The position numbers and the translations under genes are program-made. From Brevibacillus sp042683565 (GTDB lineage: Bacteria > Bacillota > Bacilli > Brevibacillales > Brevibacillaceae), in the NCBI RefSeq assembly GCF_042683565.1, contig NZ_JBHUJW010000043.1, positions 1,075,287 to 1,139,286 on the forward strand: DNA of 64,000 bases, written 5' to 3'. Every line of letters begins with the position of its first letter. Within the stretch, counting starts at the first letter, position 1. The notes below the pieces were generated by a model that saw only the letters and a list, made by a program, of their open reading frames with translations, had not been told where the DNA came from and ran no database searches. Shown here piece after piece: positions 51,434-60,488 of this stretch.

Positions 51434-52720
51434 CTATTCGTTCTGACTGTTCGTATCGGCGATGCCGCACCATTCGATCAGGGCGAGCGCAAAAATTTCG
51501 GCACAGCGGAATACGTCGTCCAGCACGATGTACTCGTTCGGATAATGTGCGACCTGCGTGACACCAGGACCTACGACGATGGCTGGCGTGTCTGCCAAGG
51601 CAGTCAGCAGGCCGCCGTCCGTCCCCCATGGAGACGCTTCCACAATGGCGCGCTCGCCCGTCACCGCTGCGAACTGGCGCTGCAAAATGTCCATCAGCGG
51701 ATGATCCTCTGCTACCGCTCCCGGCACCCATCTCGCGCCGTACCATTCCAGCTCCACCGGATGCTCGGCGAACCATGGATCGACCTGCGCCAATTTTTTC
51801 AGGGCCGCCGCCATTTCCGCCTTGGCGTCTTCCATCTGCTCTCCCGGCGCTACGCCCATGCGCCCCTCCAGCGTAACGAGGTCAGCCACAGAGGACGGCC
51901 ACTTACCGCCCCCGATGACGCCGATATTGATCGGAATCGGGATCGGCAGCTTCTCATACAGCGGATCGTCCAGCCGGTCGTTGCGTTCCTTTTCCAGCTG
52001 CCCGATCGCTTGCACGACAGCTATGCTCTTGTCGATGGCACTTACGCCCTCGTACCGCGTTCCTCCGTGGGCAGATCTCCCCTTGACGGACAGGCGGAAC
52101 CACATGGAGCCTTGTTGCTTCGGGAAAATCTTCATGTTCGTCGGTTCCGGGACGAGCGCCGCATCCGCCTTGTAGCCGCGCAAAATCGTCGCCAGCGTCC
52201 CGGCGCCGCCGCTCTCTTCCTCCACGACGCTCTGGAAAATGACGTCGCCCTTCAGCTTCACACCCAGTTTTTTCAGGACCGAAATCGCCAGCAGGGAAGA
52301 CAGATTGCCGCCCTTCATGTCCGTCGCGCCGCGTCCGTACAGCTTGCCGTCCTCCACTTTGCCGCTGAACGGATCGTCGCTCCACTGCGCGCGGTCGCCG
52401 GCAGGCACGACATCCACGTGGCCGTTCAAAATAATCGAGCGTCCTCCCCCGGCACCTTTCCAGACACCCACTACATTCGGGCTGCCGTCGAATACTGTAC
52501 GCGGTGAGACAAAGTACGGATGCTGCAGCAGCTCGTCGCCTTCCATGACCCACAGGTCGACATCCAGGCCCATGTCGGCCAATGTCTTCGCGATGCTCTC
52601 CTGGATGGACGCTTCCTCGCCCTGTACGCTCGAATGTTGGACCCATTCCTGCAGCAGCGCGATCGCTTCATCCCTGTCCTTTTCCAGCTGTTCCTTTATG
52701 AGAGACTGCCAGTTTGCCAT
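51434..52720 (-). CDS. yodQ: M20 family peptidase/deacylase, YodQ-like
   Basis: 428-residue ArgE/DapE-type metallohydrolase. Metal-site motifs: LNGHVDVVPAGD, YGRGATDMKGG, VVEEESGGAGT, and a late His in VAHYPNEYI. The family removes acyl groups from N-acyl amino acids or cleaves dipeptides. In B. subtilis the homologue yodQ lies beside yodRST, matching the order here, so deacetylation of an N-acetylated amino acid is a reasonable guess. Start at 52720 has CAGGAGGAG upstream. Confidence 0.87.
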   Translation of the reverse strand: MANWQSLIKEQLEKDRDEAIALLQEWVQHSSVQGEEASIQESIAKTLADMGLDVDLWVMEGDELLQHPYFVSPRTVFDGSPNVVGVWKGAGGGRSIILNGHVDVVPAGDRAQWSDDPFSGKVEDGKLYGRGATDMKGGNLSSLLAISVLKKLGVKLKGDVIFQSVVEEESGGAGTLATILRGYKADAALVPEPTNMKIFPKQQGSMWFRLSVKGRSAHGGTRYEGVSAIDKSIAVVQAIGQLEKERNDRLDDPLYEKLPIPIPINIGVIGGGKWPSSVADLVTLEGRMGVAPGEQMEDAKAEMAAALKKLAQVDPWFAEHPVELEWYGARWVPGAVAEDHPLMDILQRQFAAVTGERAIVEASPWGTDGGLLTALADTPAIVVGPGVTQVAHYPNEYIVLDDVFRCAEIFALALIEWCGIADTNSQNE

Positions 52721-52762
52721 TTCGCTCCTCCTGACATGCGGAAATTTGGATAGATTCCACGC

Positions 52763-53440
52763 TTACCGAAAGACGCCGACCTCGCCCTCGATCTTCAGCT
52801 CCGCTTCCGTCGCGCCGATCACATCCGCGACGCTGTACGGGTACATGACCTCGCGCAAATACAGCCCATCTGGCAGGACCTGCATGACGGCCATGTCGGT
52901 GATAATCCAGTCCGCAGCCTGCCGCGCCGTCAGCGGCAGCGAGCACTCCCGGACGATTTTGGAGCGGCCGTTCTTGTCCAGATGAGTCGTGAGCACCATG
53001 ACCTTTTTCGCCTTCTGCGCCAGTTCCATCGCGCCGCCCATTCCCGGCACACGTTTGCCCGGCACGATCCAGTTGGCGATGTCGCCGCTCTGGCTGACCT
53101 CCAGCACGCCAAGGATTGTCATATCGAGCAGGCCGCGGCGGATGATGGCAAAGGCCGTTGCGCTGTCAAAAAAAGAAGCGCCTGCCGCGAGCGTTACGGG
53201 AAAACCGCCCGCATTGCACAGCATCGGGTTTTCTTCTCCTTTTTTCGGGCTTGGTCCTGTCCCCAGAATTCCGTTCTCCGCGTGGAACATGACGCGCACG
53301 TTTGACGGGATAAAATCAGCGACCAGCGTCGGAATGCCGATGCCAAGGTTGATGATCATTCCGTCCTCGATCTCCAGTGCCGCGCGCCGGGCAATCCGTT
53401 CCCGATAGCTTTCCGTCTCTTTTACTTCTCCCACGCCCAT
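52763..53440 (-). CDS. yodR: CoA-transferase subunit B (YodR/AtoA-like)
   Basis: 225-residue beta subunit of a family I CoA-transferase. The glutamate active-site region is visible as MFHAENGILGTGP, with the N-terminal NLGIGIPTLVADF. It pairs with the alpha subunit gene, whose 3' end overlaps this start by 19 nt, a coupling typical of the two-subunit enzymes. Likely transfers CoA between acetyl- or acetoacetyl-CoA and a branched or amino acid-derived acid. Confidence 0.9.
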   Translation of the reverse strand: MGVGEVKETESYRERIARRAALEIEDGMIINLGIGIPTLVADFIPSNVRVMFHAENGILGTGPSPKKGEENPMLCNAGGFPVTLAAGASFFDSATAFAIIRRGLLDMTILGVLEVSQSGDIANWIVPGKRVPGMGGAMELAQKAKKVMVLTTHLDKNGRSKIVRECSLPLTARQAADWIITDMAVMQVLPDGLYLREVMYPYSVADVIGATEAELKIEGEVGVFR

Positions 53441-54114
53441 TTCCAGTTCACCCCTTCACTTCTCACGATAAAGTGGACGAAGACGCCTGGTGTGACAATC
53501 TCTTCTGGTGACAACTCTCCGATCTCGACGATTTCATCCGCTTCCACGATGGTGATATCCCCTGCCATGGCGACCAGCGGGTTAAAATTGCGCGCGCTCG
53601 TATCGTATACGAGATTGCCGAAGCGGTCCGCCTTCTTGGCGTGGATGATGGACACGTCCGCGGTGAGCGGCGTCTCCAGCAAATACTCTTTGCCGTCCAC
53701 CACGACCTTTTGCTTGCCCTTTTCCGCAATCGTGCCGATGCCGATGTCCGACAAAATGCCGCCGAGCCCGGCACCGCCTGCGCGTACGCGCTCTGCCAAA
53801 ATCCCCTGCGGGCAGAACTCGACCTCCAGCTCTCCCGCCGTCATCTGCGCCCCTGCGTTCGGATTCGAGCCGATGTGGGACGCAATCACTTTTTTCACCC
53901 GTTTCTCCGTCACCAGCTTGCCGATCCCGATGTTGGGGAATGCCGTGTCGTTGCTGATGAGCGTAATATCGCGCACGCCTTTGTTCAAAATGCCCTGGAT
54001 CAGCGAGGGAGGATTGCCTACCCCGCCGAATCCGCCTGCCATGAGGGTCATCCCGTCGTAGAAATGCGTCAACGCTTCTTCCAAGGAAATCACTTTTTCA
54101 AAACGGCTGGTCAC
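53422..54114 (-). CDS. yodS: CoA-transferase subunit A (YodS/AtoD-like)
   Basis: 230-residue alpha subunit of a family I CoA-transferase. The N-terminus DGMTLMAGGFGGVGNP is the CoA-binding glycine loop; FCPQGILAERVRAGGAGLGG continues the signature. Starts at GTG 54114 with AGAGAGG upstream and overlaps subunit B. It follows the YodT-like gene by 15 bp. Confidence 0.9.
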   Translation of the reverse strand: MTSRFEKVISLEEALTHFYDGMTLMAGGFGGVGNPPSLIQGILNKGVRDITLISNDTAFPNIGIGKLVTEKRVKKVIASHIGSNPNAGAQMTAGELEVEFCPQGILAERVRAGGAGLGGILSDIGIGTIAEKGKQKVVVDGKEYLLETPLTADVSIIHAKKADRFGNLVYDTSARNFNPLVAMAGDITIVEADEIVEIGELSPEEIVTPGVFVHFIVRSEGVNWKWAWEK

Positions 54115-54129
54115 CGGCCTCTCTCCCTT

Positions 54130-55479
54130 CTATCCGATCAGTGCTTCCTGCAGCTCCTGCTGGACGCTTTCTACTGCTTCCTTCAAGATGCGGAGCACTT
54201 CGTCGATCTCTTCTTTGGTGATGGTCAGCGGCGGTGCGATGATGACGCTGTCGCCTGCCACACCGTCAATGCCGCCTGTTGCCGGGTAGATCAACAGGCC
54301 TTTTTCAAACGCTTTGGCAATCACCTTGCCGCTCACGTTCTCGGACAGAGCGAACGGCTCTTTGGTCTGCTTGTTTTTGACAAATTCAAGCCCGCACAGC
54401 ATGCCCAGACCGCGCGCGTCACCGATCAACGGCAGTTCGCCTGCCAATTGCTGCAAGCCTTGCAGCAAATACGCCCCGTTTTCCGCAGACTTCTCGATCA
54501 GATTGTGTTTCTCGATGTACTTCACGACAGCGAGCGACACGGCTGCCGACTGCGGATTGGCGCTGTAGGTGTGTCCCGCCATGATCGAGCCGCTGCCCTT
54601 GGCGATGGTGTCGATGATGGCCTCCGAGACGATCGTGGCTGCCATCGGGGTATACCCGGCGCTCATTCCTTTGCCGATCGTGATCATGTCCGGCTCTACG
54701 CCCCAGTGATCGACCCCGAAGGCTTTGCCGGTGCGCCCCATCCCCGTCATGACTTCGTCGGCGATGAACAGCACCTCGTACTTGTCGCAAATCTCACGGA
54801 TACGCTGGAAGTAGCCGTCAGGAGGAACGACTGCGCCCGCTGTCGCCCCGATGACCGGCTCGGCAATAAAGGCCGCCACCTGCTCCGGCCCTACGCGGAG
54901 AATGGCTGTCTCCAGTTCGTTCGCGCATTGCAGGCCGTACTCTTCCATGCTTAGATTTTCCGGCTTGCGGTACGGATAAGGGCCCGTAATCGCCGGATAG
55001 TCCTCCAGCAGCGGGACGAAGCGCTTGCGCCGCAGGACGTGGCCGGACATCGACAGCGCCCCCATCGTGATGCCGTGATAGCTCATCCAGCGGGAGATGA
55101 TCCGGTTTTTCGTGGGCCTGCCCTTTTCCTGCCAATATTGAATCGCGATCTTTTGCGCGGTTTCGGTCGCTTCCGAGCCGCTGCTGACGAAAAAGGTCCA
55201 GTTCAGCGAACCAGGCGCCCACTCGGCCAGCTTGGCAGCCAGCTCCTCCACCGCTTCGCTGCTGAAATGGGAGCGGTAGGCAAAAGAGACCTTTTTGGCC
55301 TGCTCGTGCATCGCTTCCACCACATCTTCTACACCGTGGCCAATCAAGGCGGTCACAGCGCCGCCGCATCCGTCGATGTAACGCTTGCCCTCTTTGTCAT
55401 AGAGGTAAATTCCTTTTCCGTGGGAAATGACCGGATATTTCTTGCCCAGTTCAGGCCTGATTACATAGCTTCTTTGCAT
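54130..55479 (-). CDS. yodT: Class III aminotransferase, YodT-like
   Basis: 449-residue PLP-dependent class III aminotransferase. FVSSGSEATETAQKIA, the active-site EVMTGMGRTGKAF region and Schiff-base Lys270 in IGKGMSAGY are visible. Related to BioA, OAT and beta-alanine:pyruvate transaminases; context makes YodT the best match. ATG 55479 has GCGAGGTGG upstream. It is the first gene of a tightly packed six-gene minus-strand operon. The gabT paralogue in the same operon suggests two distinct amino-acid substrates or steps. Confidence 0.85.
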   Translation of the reverse strand: MQRSYVIRPELGKKYPVISHGKGIYLYDKEGKRYIDGCGGAVTALIGHGVEDVVEAMHEQAKKVSFAYRSHFSSEAVEELAAKLAEWAPGSLNWTFFVSSGSEATETAQKIAIQYWQEKGRPTKNRIISRWMSYHGITMGALSMSGHVLRRKRFVPLLEDYPAITGPYPYRKPENLSMEEYGLQCANELETAILRVGPEQVAAFIAEPVIGATAGAVVPPDGYFQRIREICDKYEVLFIADEVMTGMGRTGKAFGVDHWGVEPDMITIGKGMSAGYTPMAATIVSEAIIDTIAKGSGSIMAGHTYSANPQSAAVSLAVVKYIEKHNLIEKSAENGAYLLQGLQQLAGELPLIGDARGLGMLCGLEFVKNKQTKEPFALSENVSGKVIAKAFEKGLLIYPATGGIDGVAGDSVIIAPPLTITKEEIDEVLRILKEAVESVQQELQEALIG

Positions 55480-55620
55480 GGTCGCCACCTCGCTTTTTTC
55501 TACCTTCATCCTATCCGACCGACGCACGGGAGCCATCCGACGAGCTGGCAAAAAAACATGGAAAAGGGACGAAATCTTTTGTACATTTTGTATAATGAGC
55601 TTTTTGGGGAGGGAATGCTG

Positions 55621-57162
55621 ATGACCATCACGATTCGGGAGGCGCTGCAGCTGCCGGACATGGTCCAGACCCGTTTGATCGCGGGAGCCGGCGGCCTGGA
55701 CAATCCCATCCGCTGGGTCACGATTGTGGAGGTGCTGGAGGACGCTACACGGCTGCAGGAAGGCGAATTTCTCATCACGACTGGATTTGGTCTGGCGGAT
55801 AACGCGGAGCGGCTCTCGTCGTTTATTCCGTCCCTGGCAAGCCAAAAGCTGAGCGGTGTCGCCCTTCATACCGGCTTTTACTTGCGCGAGATTCCCGCGT
55901 CTTTCATCGAGATGGCAGACCGCCTGCAGCTGCCGCTCATTGAAATACCGGCGGAGATCAATTTCTCAACGATCACCAAAGCGATTTTGCAGCCGATCGT
56001 CAACAGGCAGTTTGAGACCCTTGCTTACTCGCAGGCCATCCACAATCGGATGATTGACGCCGCCCTCTCCAAAGGGGGGCTTGCTGCCATTGCGGCAGAA
56101 CTGGCTACCCTGACCGGCGGTGCCGTCACACTCGTCGACGCGCTCGGCTTTGAAGTGATCCAGCACGGGGCATCTGATTCAGAGCACGCGAGTACGGAGA
56201 CAAGCGCGCACGCCATCCCCATCCGTGCCAACCGGGAGCATTTCGGCACTTTGACGCTGACCAAGCCTCTCCCTGCGTGGAAGGAGCTGGATGACATCGC
56301 GCTGCAGCACGCTTCGACGCTCTGCGCGCTGGAATATGTAAAAGAACGGGCGGTATCCGCTACGGAATGGCGGCTGAAAGGGGATTTCGTGGAGGAGCTT
56401 TTGAACGGCAAGCCGATGAGTGTCTCCGAGCTGGAAAGCCGCTGCCGGATGTTTGGCTACCCGCTCGCCGGGGGGCATCTGGTCGCTGCCCTGAAGGTCG
56501 ATGCCGCCAACGACTCTGTCCAGAACGAGCTGCACCAAAGCGCGATCATGCTCATGCGCAGGCTCTGTGATCTCCAGCAGCACTCCTATTTGCTGCGCGA
56601 GCGTCCGCACTACCTGCTGTTCGTCTTTCCAGACAACCGGGCGAGCCTGCAACTGCTGGAGCTGTTCATCCAGCGCTGGGGCCGGCTGCATGCGGATTAT
56701 TCCCTGCACATTTCCTTGAGCAATCCCCGCCAGCAGCTGCCGGATGTCGCCATCGCCGCAGAGGAGGCGATCTTCGCGCTGCAGGCGTATCCTTTGCTCG
56801 CGACGCCGCCCCGGATTTTGCGGTATCAGGATATGAAAGGCTACCAGTTCCTTTTTCCCTATCATCGCCATGAGGAGTCGCTGCAGGCGCTGTGGCAGCC
56901 GTTGCTTGCACCGCTGATCCATTACGATCAAAAGCACAACCAGCAGCTGCTGGAGACGCTACACGTGTACCTGCAGCATAACGGAAACGGCCTGCAGACG
57001 TCCCAAGCGTTATATATTCATCGGCACACCCTGAAATACCGTCTGCGGCAAATTGAAGAAAAAACGGGCTTCCGCCTGGAAGATGCGAATCAGCGCTGGC
57101 AGTTGCAACTGGCCTTGATGGCCCGCAGCCTCCAGCAGCAGTTATACCCTTCCCAGGCGTAG
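55621..57162 (+). CDS. PucR-family transcriptional regulator, divergent from the yod/gab operon
   Basis: 513 residues. N-terminal PucR ligand domain (TIREALQLPDMVQTRLIAGAGG ... TTGFGLADNAERLSSF), a central helical region, and the C-terminal PucR helix-turn-helix LQTSQALYIHRHTLKYRLRQIEE. Members activate or repress genes for purine, amino-acid or GABA breakdown. Its promoter region (TATAAT at 55591-55596) faces the yodT start 142 bp away, so it most likely controls that operon. ATG 55621 has GGAGG 8 nt upstream. Confidence 0.9.
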   Translation: MTITIREALQLPDMVQTRLIAGAGGLDNPIRWVTIVEVLEDATRLQEGEFLITTGFGLADNAERLSSFIPSLASQKLSGVALHTGFYLREIPASFIEMADRLQLPLIEIPAEINFSTITKAILQPIVNRQFETLAYSQAIHNRMIDAALSKGGLAAIAAELATLTGGAVTLVDALGFEVIQHGASDSEHASTETSAHAIPIRANREHFGTLTLTKPLPAWKELDDIALQHASTLCALEYVKERAVSATEWRLKGDFVEELLNGKPMSVSELESRCRMFGYPLAGGHLVAALKVDAANDSVQNELHQSAIMLMRRLCDLQQHSYLLRERPHYLLFVFPDNRASLQLLELFIQRWGRLHADYSLHISLSNPRQQLPDVAIAAEEAIFALQAYPLLATPPRILRYQDMKGYQFLFPYHRHEESLQALWQPLLAPLIHYDQKHNQQLLETLHVYLQHNGNGLQTSQALYIHRHTLKYRLRQIEEKTGFRLEDANQRWQLQLALMARSLQQQLYPSQA

Positions 57163-57165
57163 CCC

Positions 57166-58011
57166 TTACTCCCACACGGGGCGCAACGGTTTCACCCAAA
57201 TATTCATGTCCTCGTACCCTGAAAAGATCGTGCAGTTGTTGATCAGCCGTCCTCGATAGGCGTAGCCCATCTTCGCCGCCGTCACGTTCATCCCTGGCGA
57301 CTGGGCGCGCGTCAACGAATACAGGTAGTAGATGCCGGACTCCTCCATCTTTTGCTCCAGGGCGGCAAACAGAGGCTGCAGGAGTCCTTTCCCGGCGTGA
57401 TCCGGGTCGGTGGCGCAGTCCGTCATCTCGGCCGACCCCATACGCTCGCTCACTTCCGCCGATGCGGCGCAGGCGATCTTCCCGGCGTATTCGACCACCA
57501 TATAGCGTGTGCCTTCTCTCATCGTTTTGCGCACGTAATCCGGGTCGTCCATCGGGGTCGGATAGGTGGCAAACACTTTTCCGTACAGACGGGCAAGCTC
57601 TTCCGCATCCCGCTCATCCGCCTCCCTCATGACATAACCTTCCGGCAGAGTTTTTGTCTCCCCATTTCCCCGCTTGCTCAAAGCGAGCGCCAGGATCTCC
57701 TCCGCCAGTTCAGGCGCGACGGACGTGGCCCGTTCCTTCGTCAAAAAGCAGGAGAGCATCTGCGCATTCTCGCCGCGGAAAAATCCTTCGATCACCCCTT
57801 CCAACGCATAGCCCAACTCCGTCCAGCGCCCTACATCGGCTTTTTTCCCGTATACGATCAGCTTGGTCGCAGCGGATTCATCGGCAAGTCTTCTGAGCAG
57901 GCGATCCATTTCTTCGATCCGGCGCGGGTCGTATACGTGCAGCTTCACCCTGCGGTTTTGCCTGTCTACGACTACATCGCCTGCTGCAAGCAATTCATCC
58001 ACATTCACCAT
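57166..58011 (-). CDS. ablB: Beta-lysine N-acetyltransferase homologue (AblB/YodP)
   Basis: 281 residues with a C-terminal GNAT fold. The N-terminal extension with FFRGENAQMLSCFL resembles AblB/YodP, the partner of lysine 2,3-aminomutase in making N-epsilon-acetyl-beta-lysine; the GNAT core contains MTDCATDPDHAGKGLLQPL. It lies convergently beside the pucR gene, only 4 bp from its stop. The aminomutase gene kamA/ablA is not in this window. ATG 58011 has AAAGGAGG 9 nt upstream. Confidence 0.8.
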   Translation of the reverse strand: MVNVDELLAAGDVVVDRQNRRVKLHVYDPRRIEEMDRLLRRLADESAATKLIVYGKKADVGRWTELGYALEGVIEGFFRGENAQMLSCFLTKERATSVAPELAEEILALALSKRGNGETKTLPEGYVMREADERDAEELARLYGKVFATYPTPMDDPDYVRKTMREGTRYMVVEYAGKIACAASAEVSERMGSAEMTDCATDPDHAGKGLLQPLFAALEQKMEESGIYYLYSLTRAQSPGMNVTAAKMGYAYRGRLINNCTIFSGYEDMNIWVKPLRPVWE

Positions 58012-58224
58012 GCGGCACATCCTCCTTTTCTACTCCTTGCTTTCATTGTAGCAAAACAGACTTTCCCGTCATCTGCCAATCTGTATAAGATCCGCTCCTG
58101 TTTTTGTCCCAGCAAAATAGGTGTGTGAAAGCCGCTGGCGTTAGGTGTTCGATGAGAGCCATTTGTACGGTACCCTCATAGGATGACAGAAGATCATGCT
58201 CCATGGGGGAAGGAGGGGGTAGAC

Positions 58225-58305
58225 GTGAGTTGTGGCAAAAACAATTTCGCGTTGATATTGGTTTTATTTATCCTGCTCGTGATCGTGCTCGTTGCGGTCA
58301 ACTAA
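58225..58305 (+). CDS. YjcZ-family sporulation micro-protein
   Basis: 26 residues, mostly one hydrophobic helix: FALILVLFILLVIVLVAVN. This matches the short YjcZ-type proteins (one membrane helix with FALIxVLFILLxIV) of Bacillales, annotated as sporulation proteins. GTG 58225 has GGAGGGGG just upstream, and a terminator follows 11 bp after the stop, so it is a complete unit. Confidence 0.8.
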   Translation: MSCGKNNFALILVLFILLVIVLVAVN

Positions 58306-58315
58306 GCATACGTAC

Positions 58316-58348
58316 GCCCCTCATCGAAGTAGTATCGAGGGGCTTTTT
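58316..58348 (+). terminator. Intrinsic terminator
   Basis: Stem GCCCCTC/GAGGGGC followed by TTTTT, after the YjcZ-type gene. Confidence 0.88.
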
Positions 58349-58399
58349 ACATATGCATGTAATAAGGATTACGTCTGTCTGTGAAAGGAGGAAGCTCAC

Positions 58400-59131
58400 G
58401 TGGCTCCCCTCATCTACGCTCATCGCGGTGCTTCCGGCCTTTTTCCGGAAAATACGATGGAAGCCTTCTACGCAGCTCTCCGGCGGCGGGCGGACGGCAT
58501 CGAGCTGGACGTCCAGCTAAGCCGTGACAACAAGCTCGTCGTCATTCACGACCATACTGTCGACCGGACGACCACCGGCTCCGGTCCGGTTCGCCGCTAC
58601 ACCTTGCAGGAGCTTCGCCAGCTGCGTGCAGACCGTGGCTCGTCTATCCGCAATCCCCGGGCGAGAATCCCTACCCTGCGTGAAGTGTTCCACGCTTTTT
58701 CTGTCACGCCCCTGCATTTTATAATTGAGCTGAAAAACTTTTTGTCCGACCAGCCCCATCTGGAGGAGCTCGTCATCGAGCAAATCCGGCGCTACCATTT
58801 GACAGAGCGGACGATCATCTCGTCGTTTAACTTCGATAGCTTGCTGCGCATCAAAAAGCTGGACCCTGCACAAACGACCGGCCTCCTGTACGTGGGACCC
58901 ATTCCTCGCCCCTGGGAGGTCGCCCATCGCTATCGGGCCGATCAGCTGCACGTGCCCATGGATCAGTTGAGCGCCAAACTGGTGGCTGAATCCCACGCGC
59001 ACGATCTGACCGTACTGGGATGGACCGTAAACAGCCCCAAAGACATCGAGAACGCCCTCGACATGGGCGTCGACGGATTGATCACCAATTATCCCGGGCG
59101 GGCGCGAAAGATTTTGCGTGCCCGTGCCTGA
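58400..59131 (+). CDS. glpQ: Glycerophosphodiester phosphodiesterase
   Basis: 243-residue GDPD with TIM-barrel fold, hydrolysing glycerophosphodiesters to glycerol-3-phosphate. HRGASGLFPENT (catalytic His), IELDVQLSRDNKLVV (metal Glu/Asp) and HDHTVDRTT are in order. No signal peptide, so intracellular. GTG 58400 has GGAGG upstream. Shares a bidirectional terminator with the radical SAM gene. Confidence 0.92.
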   Translation: MAPLIYAHRGASGLFPENTMEAFYAALRRRADGIELDVQLSRDNKLVVIHDHTVDRTTTGSGPVRRYTLQELRQLRADRGSSIRNPRARIPTLREVFHAFSVTPLHFIIELKNFLSDQPHLEELVIEQIRRYHLTERTIISSFNFDSLLRIKKLDPAQTTGLLYVGPIPRPWEVAHRYRADQLHVPMDQLSAKLVAESHAHDLTVLGWTVNSPKDIENALDMGVDGLITNYPGRARKILRARA

Positions 59132-59145
59132 CCATGCGGCCAAAA

Positions 59146-59182
59146 TGAAAGGGAGCCTCTCCATTGCAAGAGGCTCCCTTTT
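59146..59182. terminator. Bidirectional intrinsic terminator
   Basis: Stem AAAGGGAGCCTC/GAGGCTCCCTTT, 10-nt loop, T on the plus strand; it separates GDPD from the convergent radical SAM gene. Confidence 0.88.
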
Positions 59183-59204
59183 GACCGTTCTCCTGTCAGT
59201 TGAC

Positions 59205-60176
59205 TTATTTCGTCTGCGGCACGTAAAACTTGCCTTGCCACGTATTGCGGCGCTTCAGCTCGGCATCGATGCCGTTGAGCACTTCCCATTTTTTGCGGCT
59301 CCACATTGGACCGATCAGCAAATCCGGTGGACCGTCACCCGTAACGCGATGCACGATCATCTCCGGCGGCAAAATTTCCAGCGTGTCGACGACCAGCTTG
59401 GTATACTCCTCCTGCGACAGGAAATCCAGGAGCCCTGCTTCGTACTGCTTGACCATCGGCGTCTTGCGCAGCAAATGGAGCAGGTGAATCTTGATTCCTT
59501 GCACGTCCAGATGGGCCACGGCGTTCGCTGTCTGCATCATTTCTTCATGCGACTCCCCTGGCAGTCCGTAAATGATGTGGGAACAAATGCGGATGTTGTG
59601 CTTGCGCAGCTTTTCTACCGCTTGCAGGTAGCACTCGTAGTCGTGGGCGCGGTTGATCAGCTGGGCCGTATGCTCGTGAATCGTTTGCAGCCCCAGCTCC
59701 ACCCACAGATAGGTGCGCTCATTCAGCTCCGCCAAATACTCGACGACATCATCCGGCAGGCAATCCGGACGAGTCGCAATGGACAGTCCCACGACGCCTT
59801 CCTGCTTGAGGATGACCTCGTACATCTCGCGCAGCTCCTCTACGGGTGCATACGTGTTGGTGTAGGCCTGAAAGAAGCCAAGGTACTTGGCGCTTGGCCA
59901 TTTCTCGTGCATCCGGTTCTTGACGTCGTGAAACTGGCGCTCCAGATCCATTCGCCGGTCGCCGGCAAAGTCCCCCGACCCCCTCGCGCTGCAAAAGGTG
60001 CACCCTCCTGTCGCGACCTTGCCATCCCGGTTCGGGCAGCTGAAGCCACCATCGAGTGGCACTTTAAAGATTTTTTCGTGAAATGTGTTGCGCAAATGGT
60101 AATTCCATGTATGGTAACGCTTGTCTCCCCACATCAGCGGAGCTTCGTTCTGGCAAGCGTTTGGTGAAAGCGTCAT
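59205..60176 (-). CDS. ytqA: TIGR01212-type radical SAM protein (YtqA-like)
   Basis: 323 residues. Cluster cysteines: Cys47 (FSCPNRDG) then Cys59 and Cys62 (GGCTFCSARG). The arrangement C-x11-C-x2-C is that of the YtqA/YhcC family, related to Elp3. Function is not established. ATG 60176 has AGGAGGG 8 nt upstream. Confidence 0.86.
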   Translation of the reverse strand: MTLSPNACQNEAPLMWGDKRYHTWNYHLRNTFHEKIFKVPLDGGFSCPNRDGKVATGGCTFCSARGSGDFAGDRRMDLERQFHDVKNRMHEKWPSAKYLGFFQAYTNTYAPVEELREMYEVILKQEGVVGLSIATRPDCLPDDVVEYLAELNERTYLWVELGLQTIHEHTAQLINRAHDYECYLQAVEKLRKHNIRICSHIIYGLPGESHEEMMQTANAVAHLDVQGIKIHLLHLLRKTPMVKQYEAGLLDFLSQEEYTKLVVDTLEILPPEMIVHRVTGDGPPDLLIGPMWSRKKWEVLNGIDAELKRRNTWQGKFYVPQTK

Positions 60177-60438
60177 TGCTGTATCCCTCCTCGTGGCGAA
60201 AATGGGTATGATCCGCCACTCTCATGCGAACAGTCCGCATCGCGGTGTGCCAGGCTGCCCTGGCGATTGCGTATCCATCCAGTTATTATACCAAATGCAC
60301 TACTCGGTTTGCCACCTGCGAATCATTAGAAAAACCGGCTGACTGTACGCAGTCCACATTTGGCATGTTTCTATGTGTGCCACTTGGGGAAATCTGCACC
60401 AGCCACTCCATTTTCTCTTTTTGTCTGCGCGACGGCAC

Positions 60439-60468
60439 AAAAAACCACAGGAGACCCCCTGTGGTTTT
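60439..60468 (-). terminator. Intrinsic terminator
   Basis: Stem AAAACCACAGG (60441-60451)/CCTGTGGTTTT (60458-60468), minus-strand T-run, after the glycosyltransferase. Confidence 0.9.
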
Positions 60469-60488
60469 CATTTGCTTCATCGACTGGC

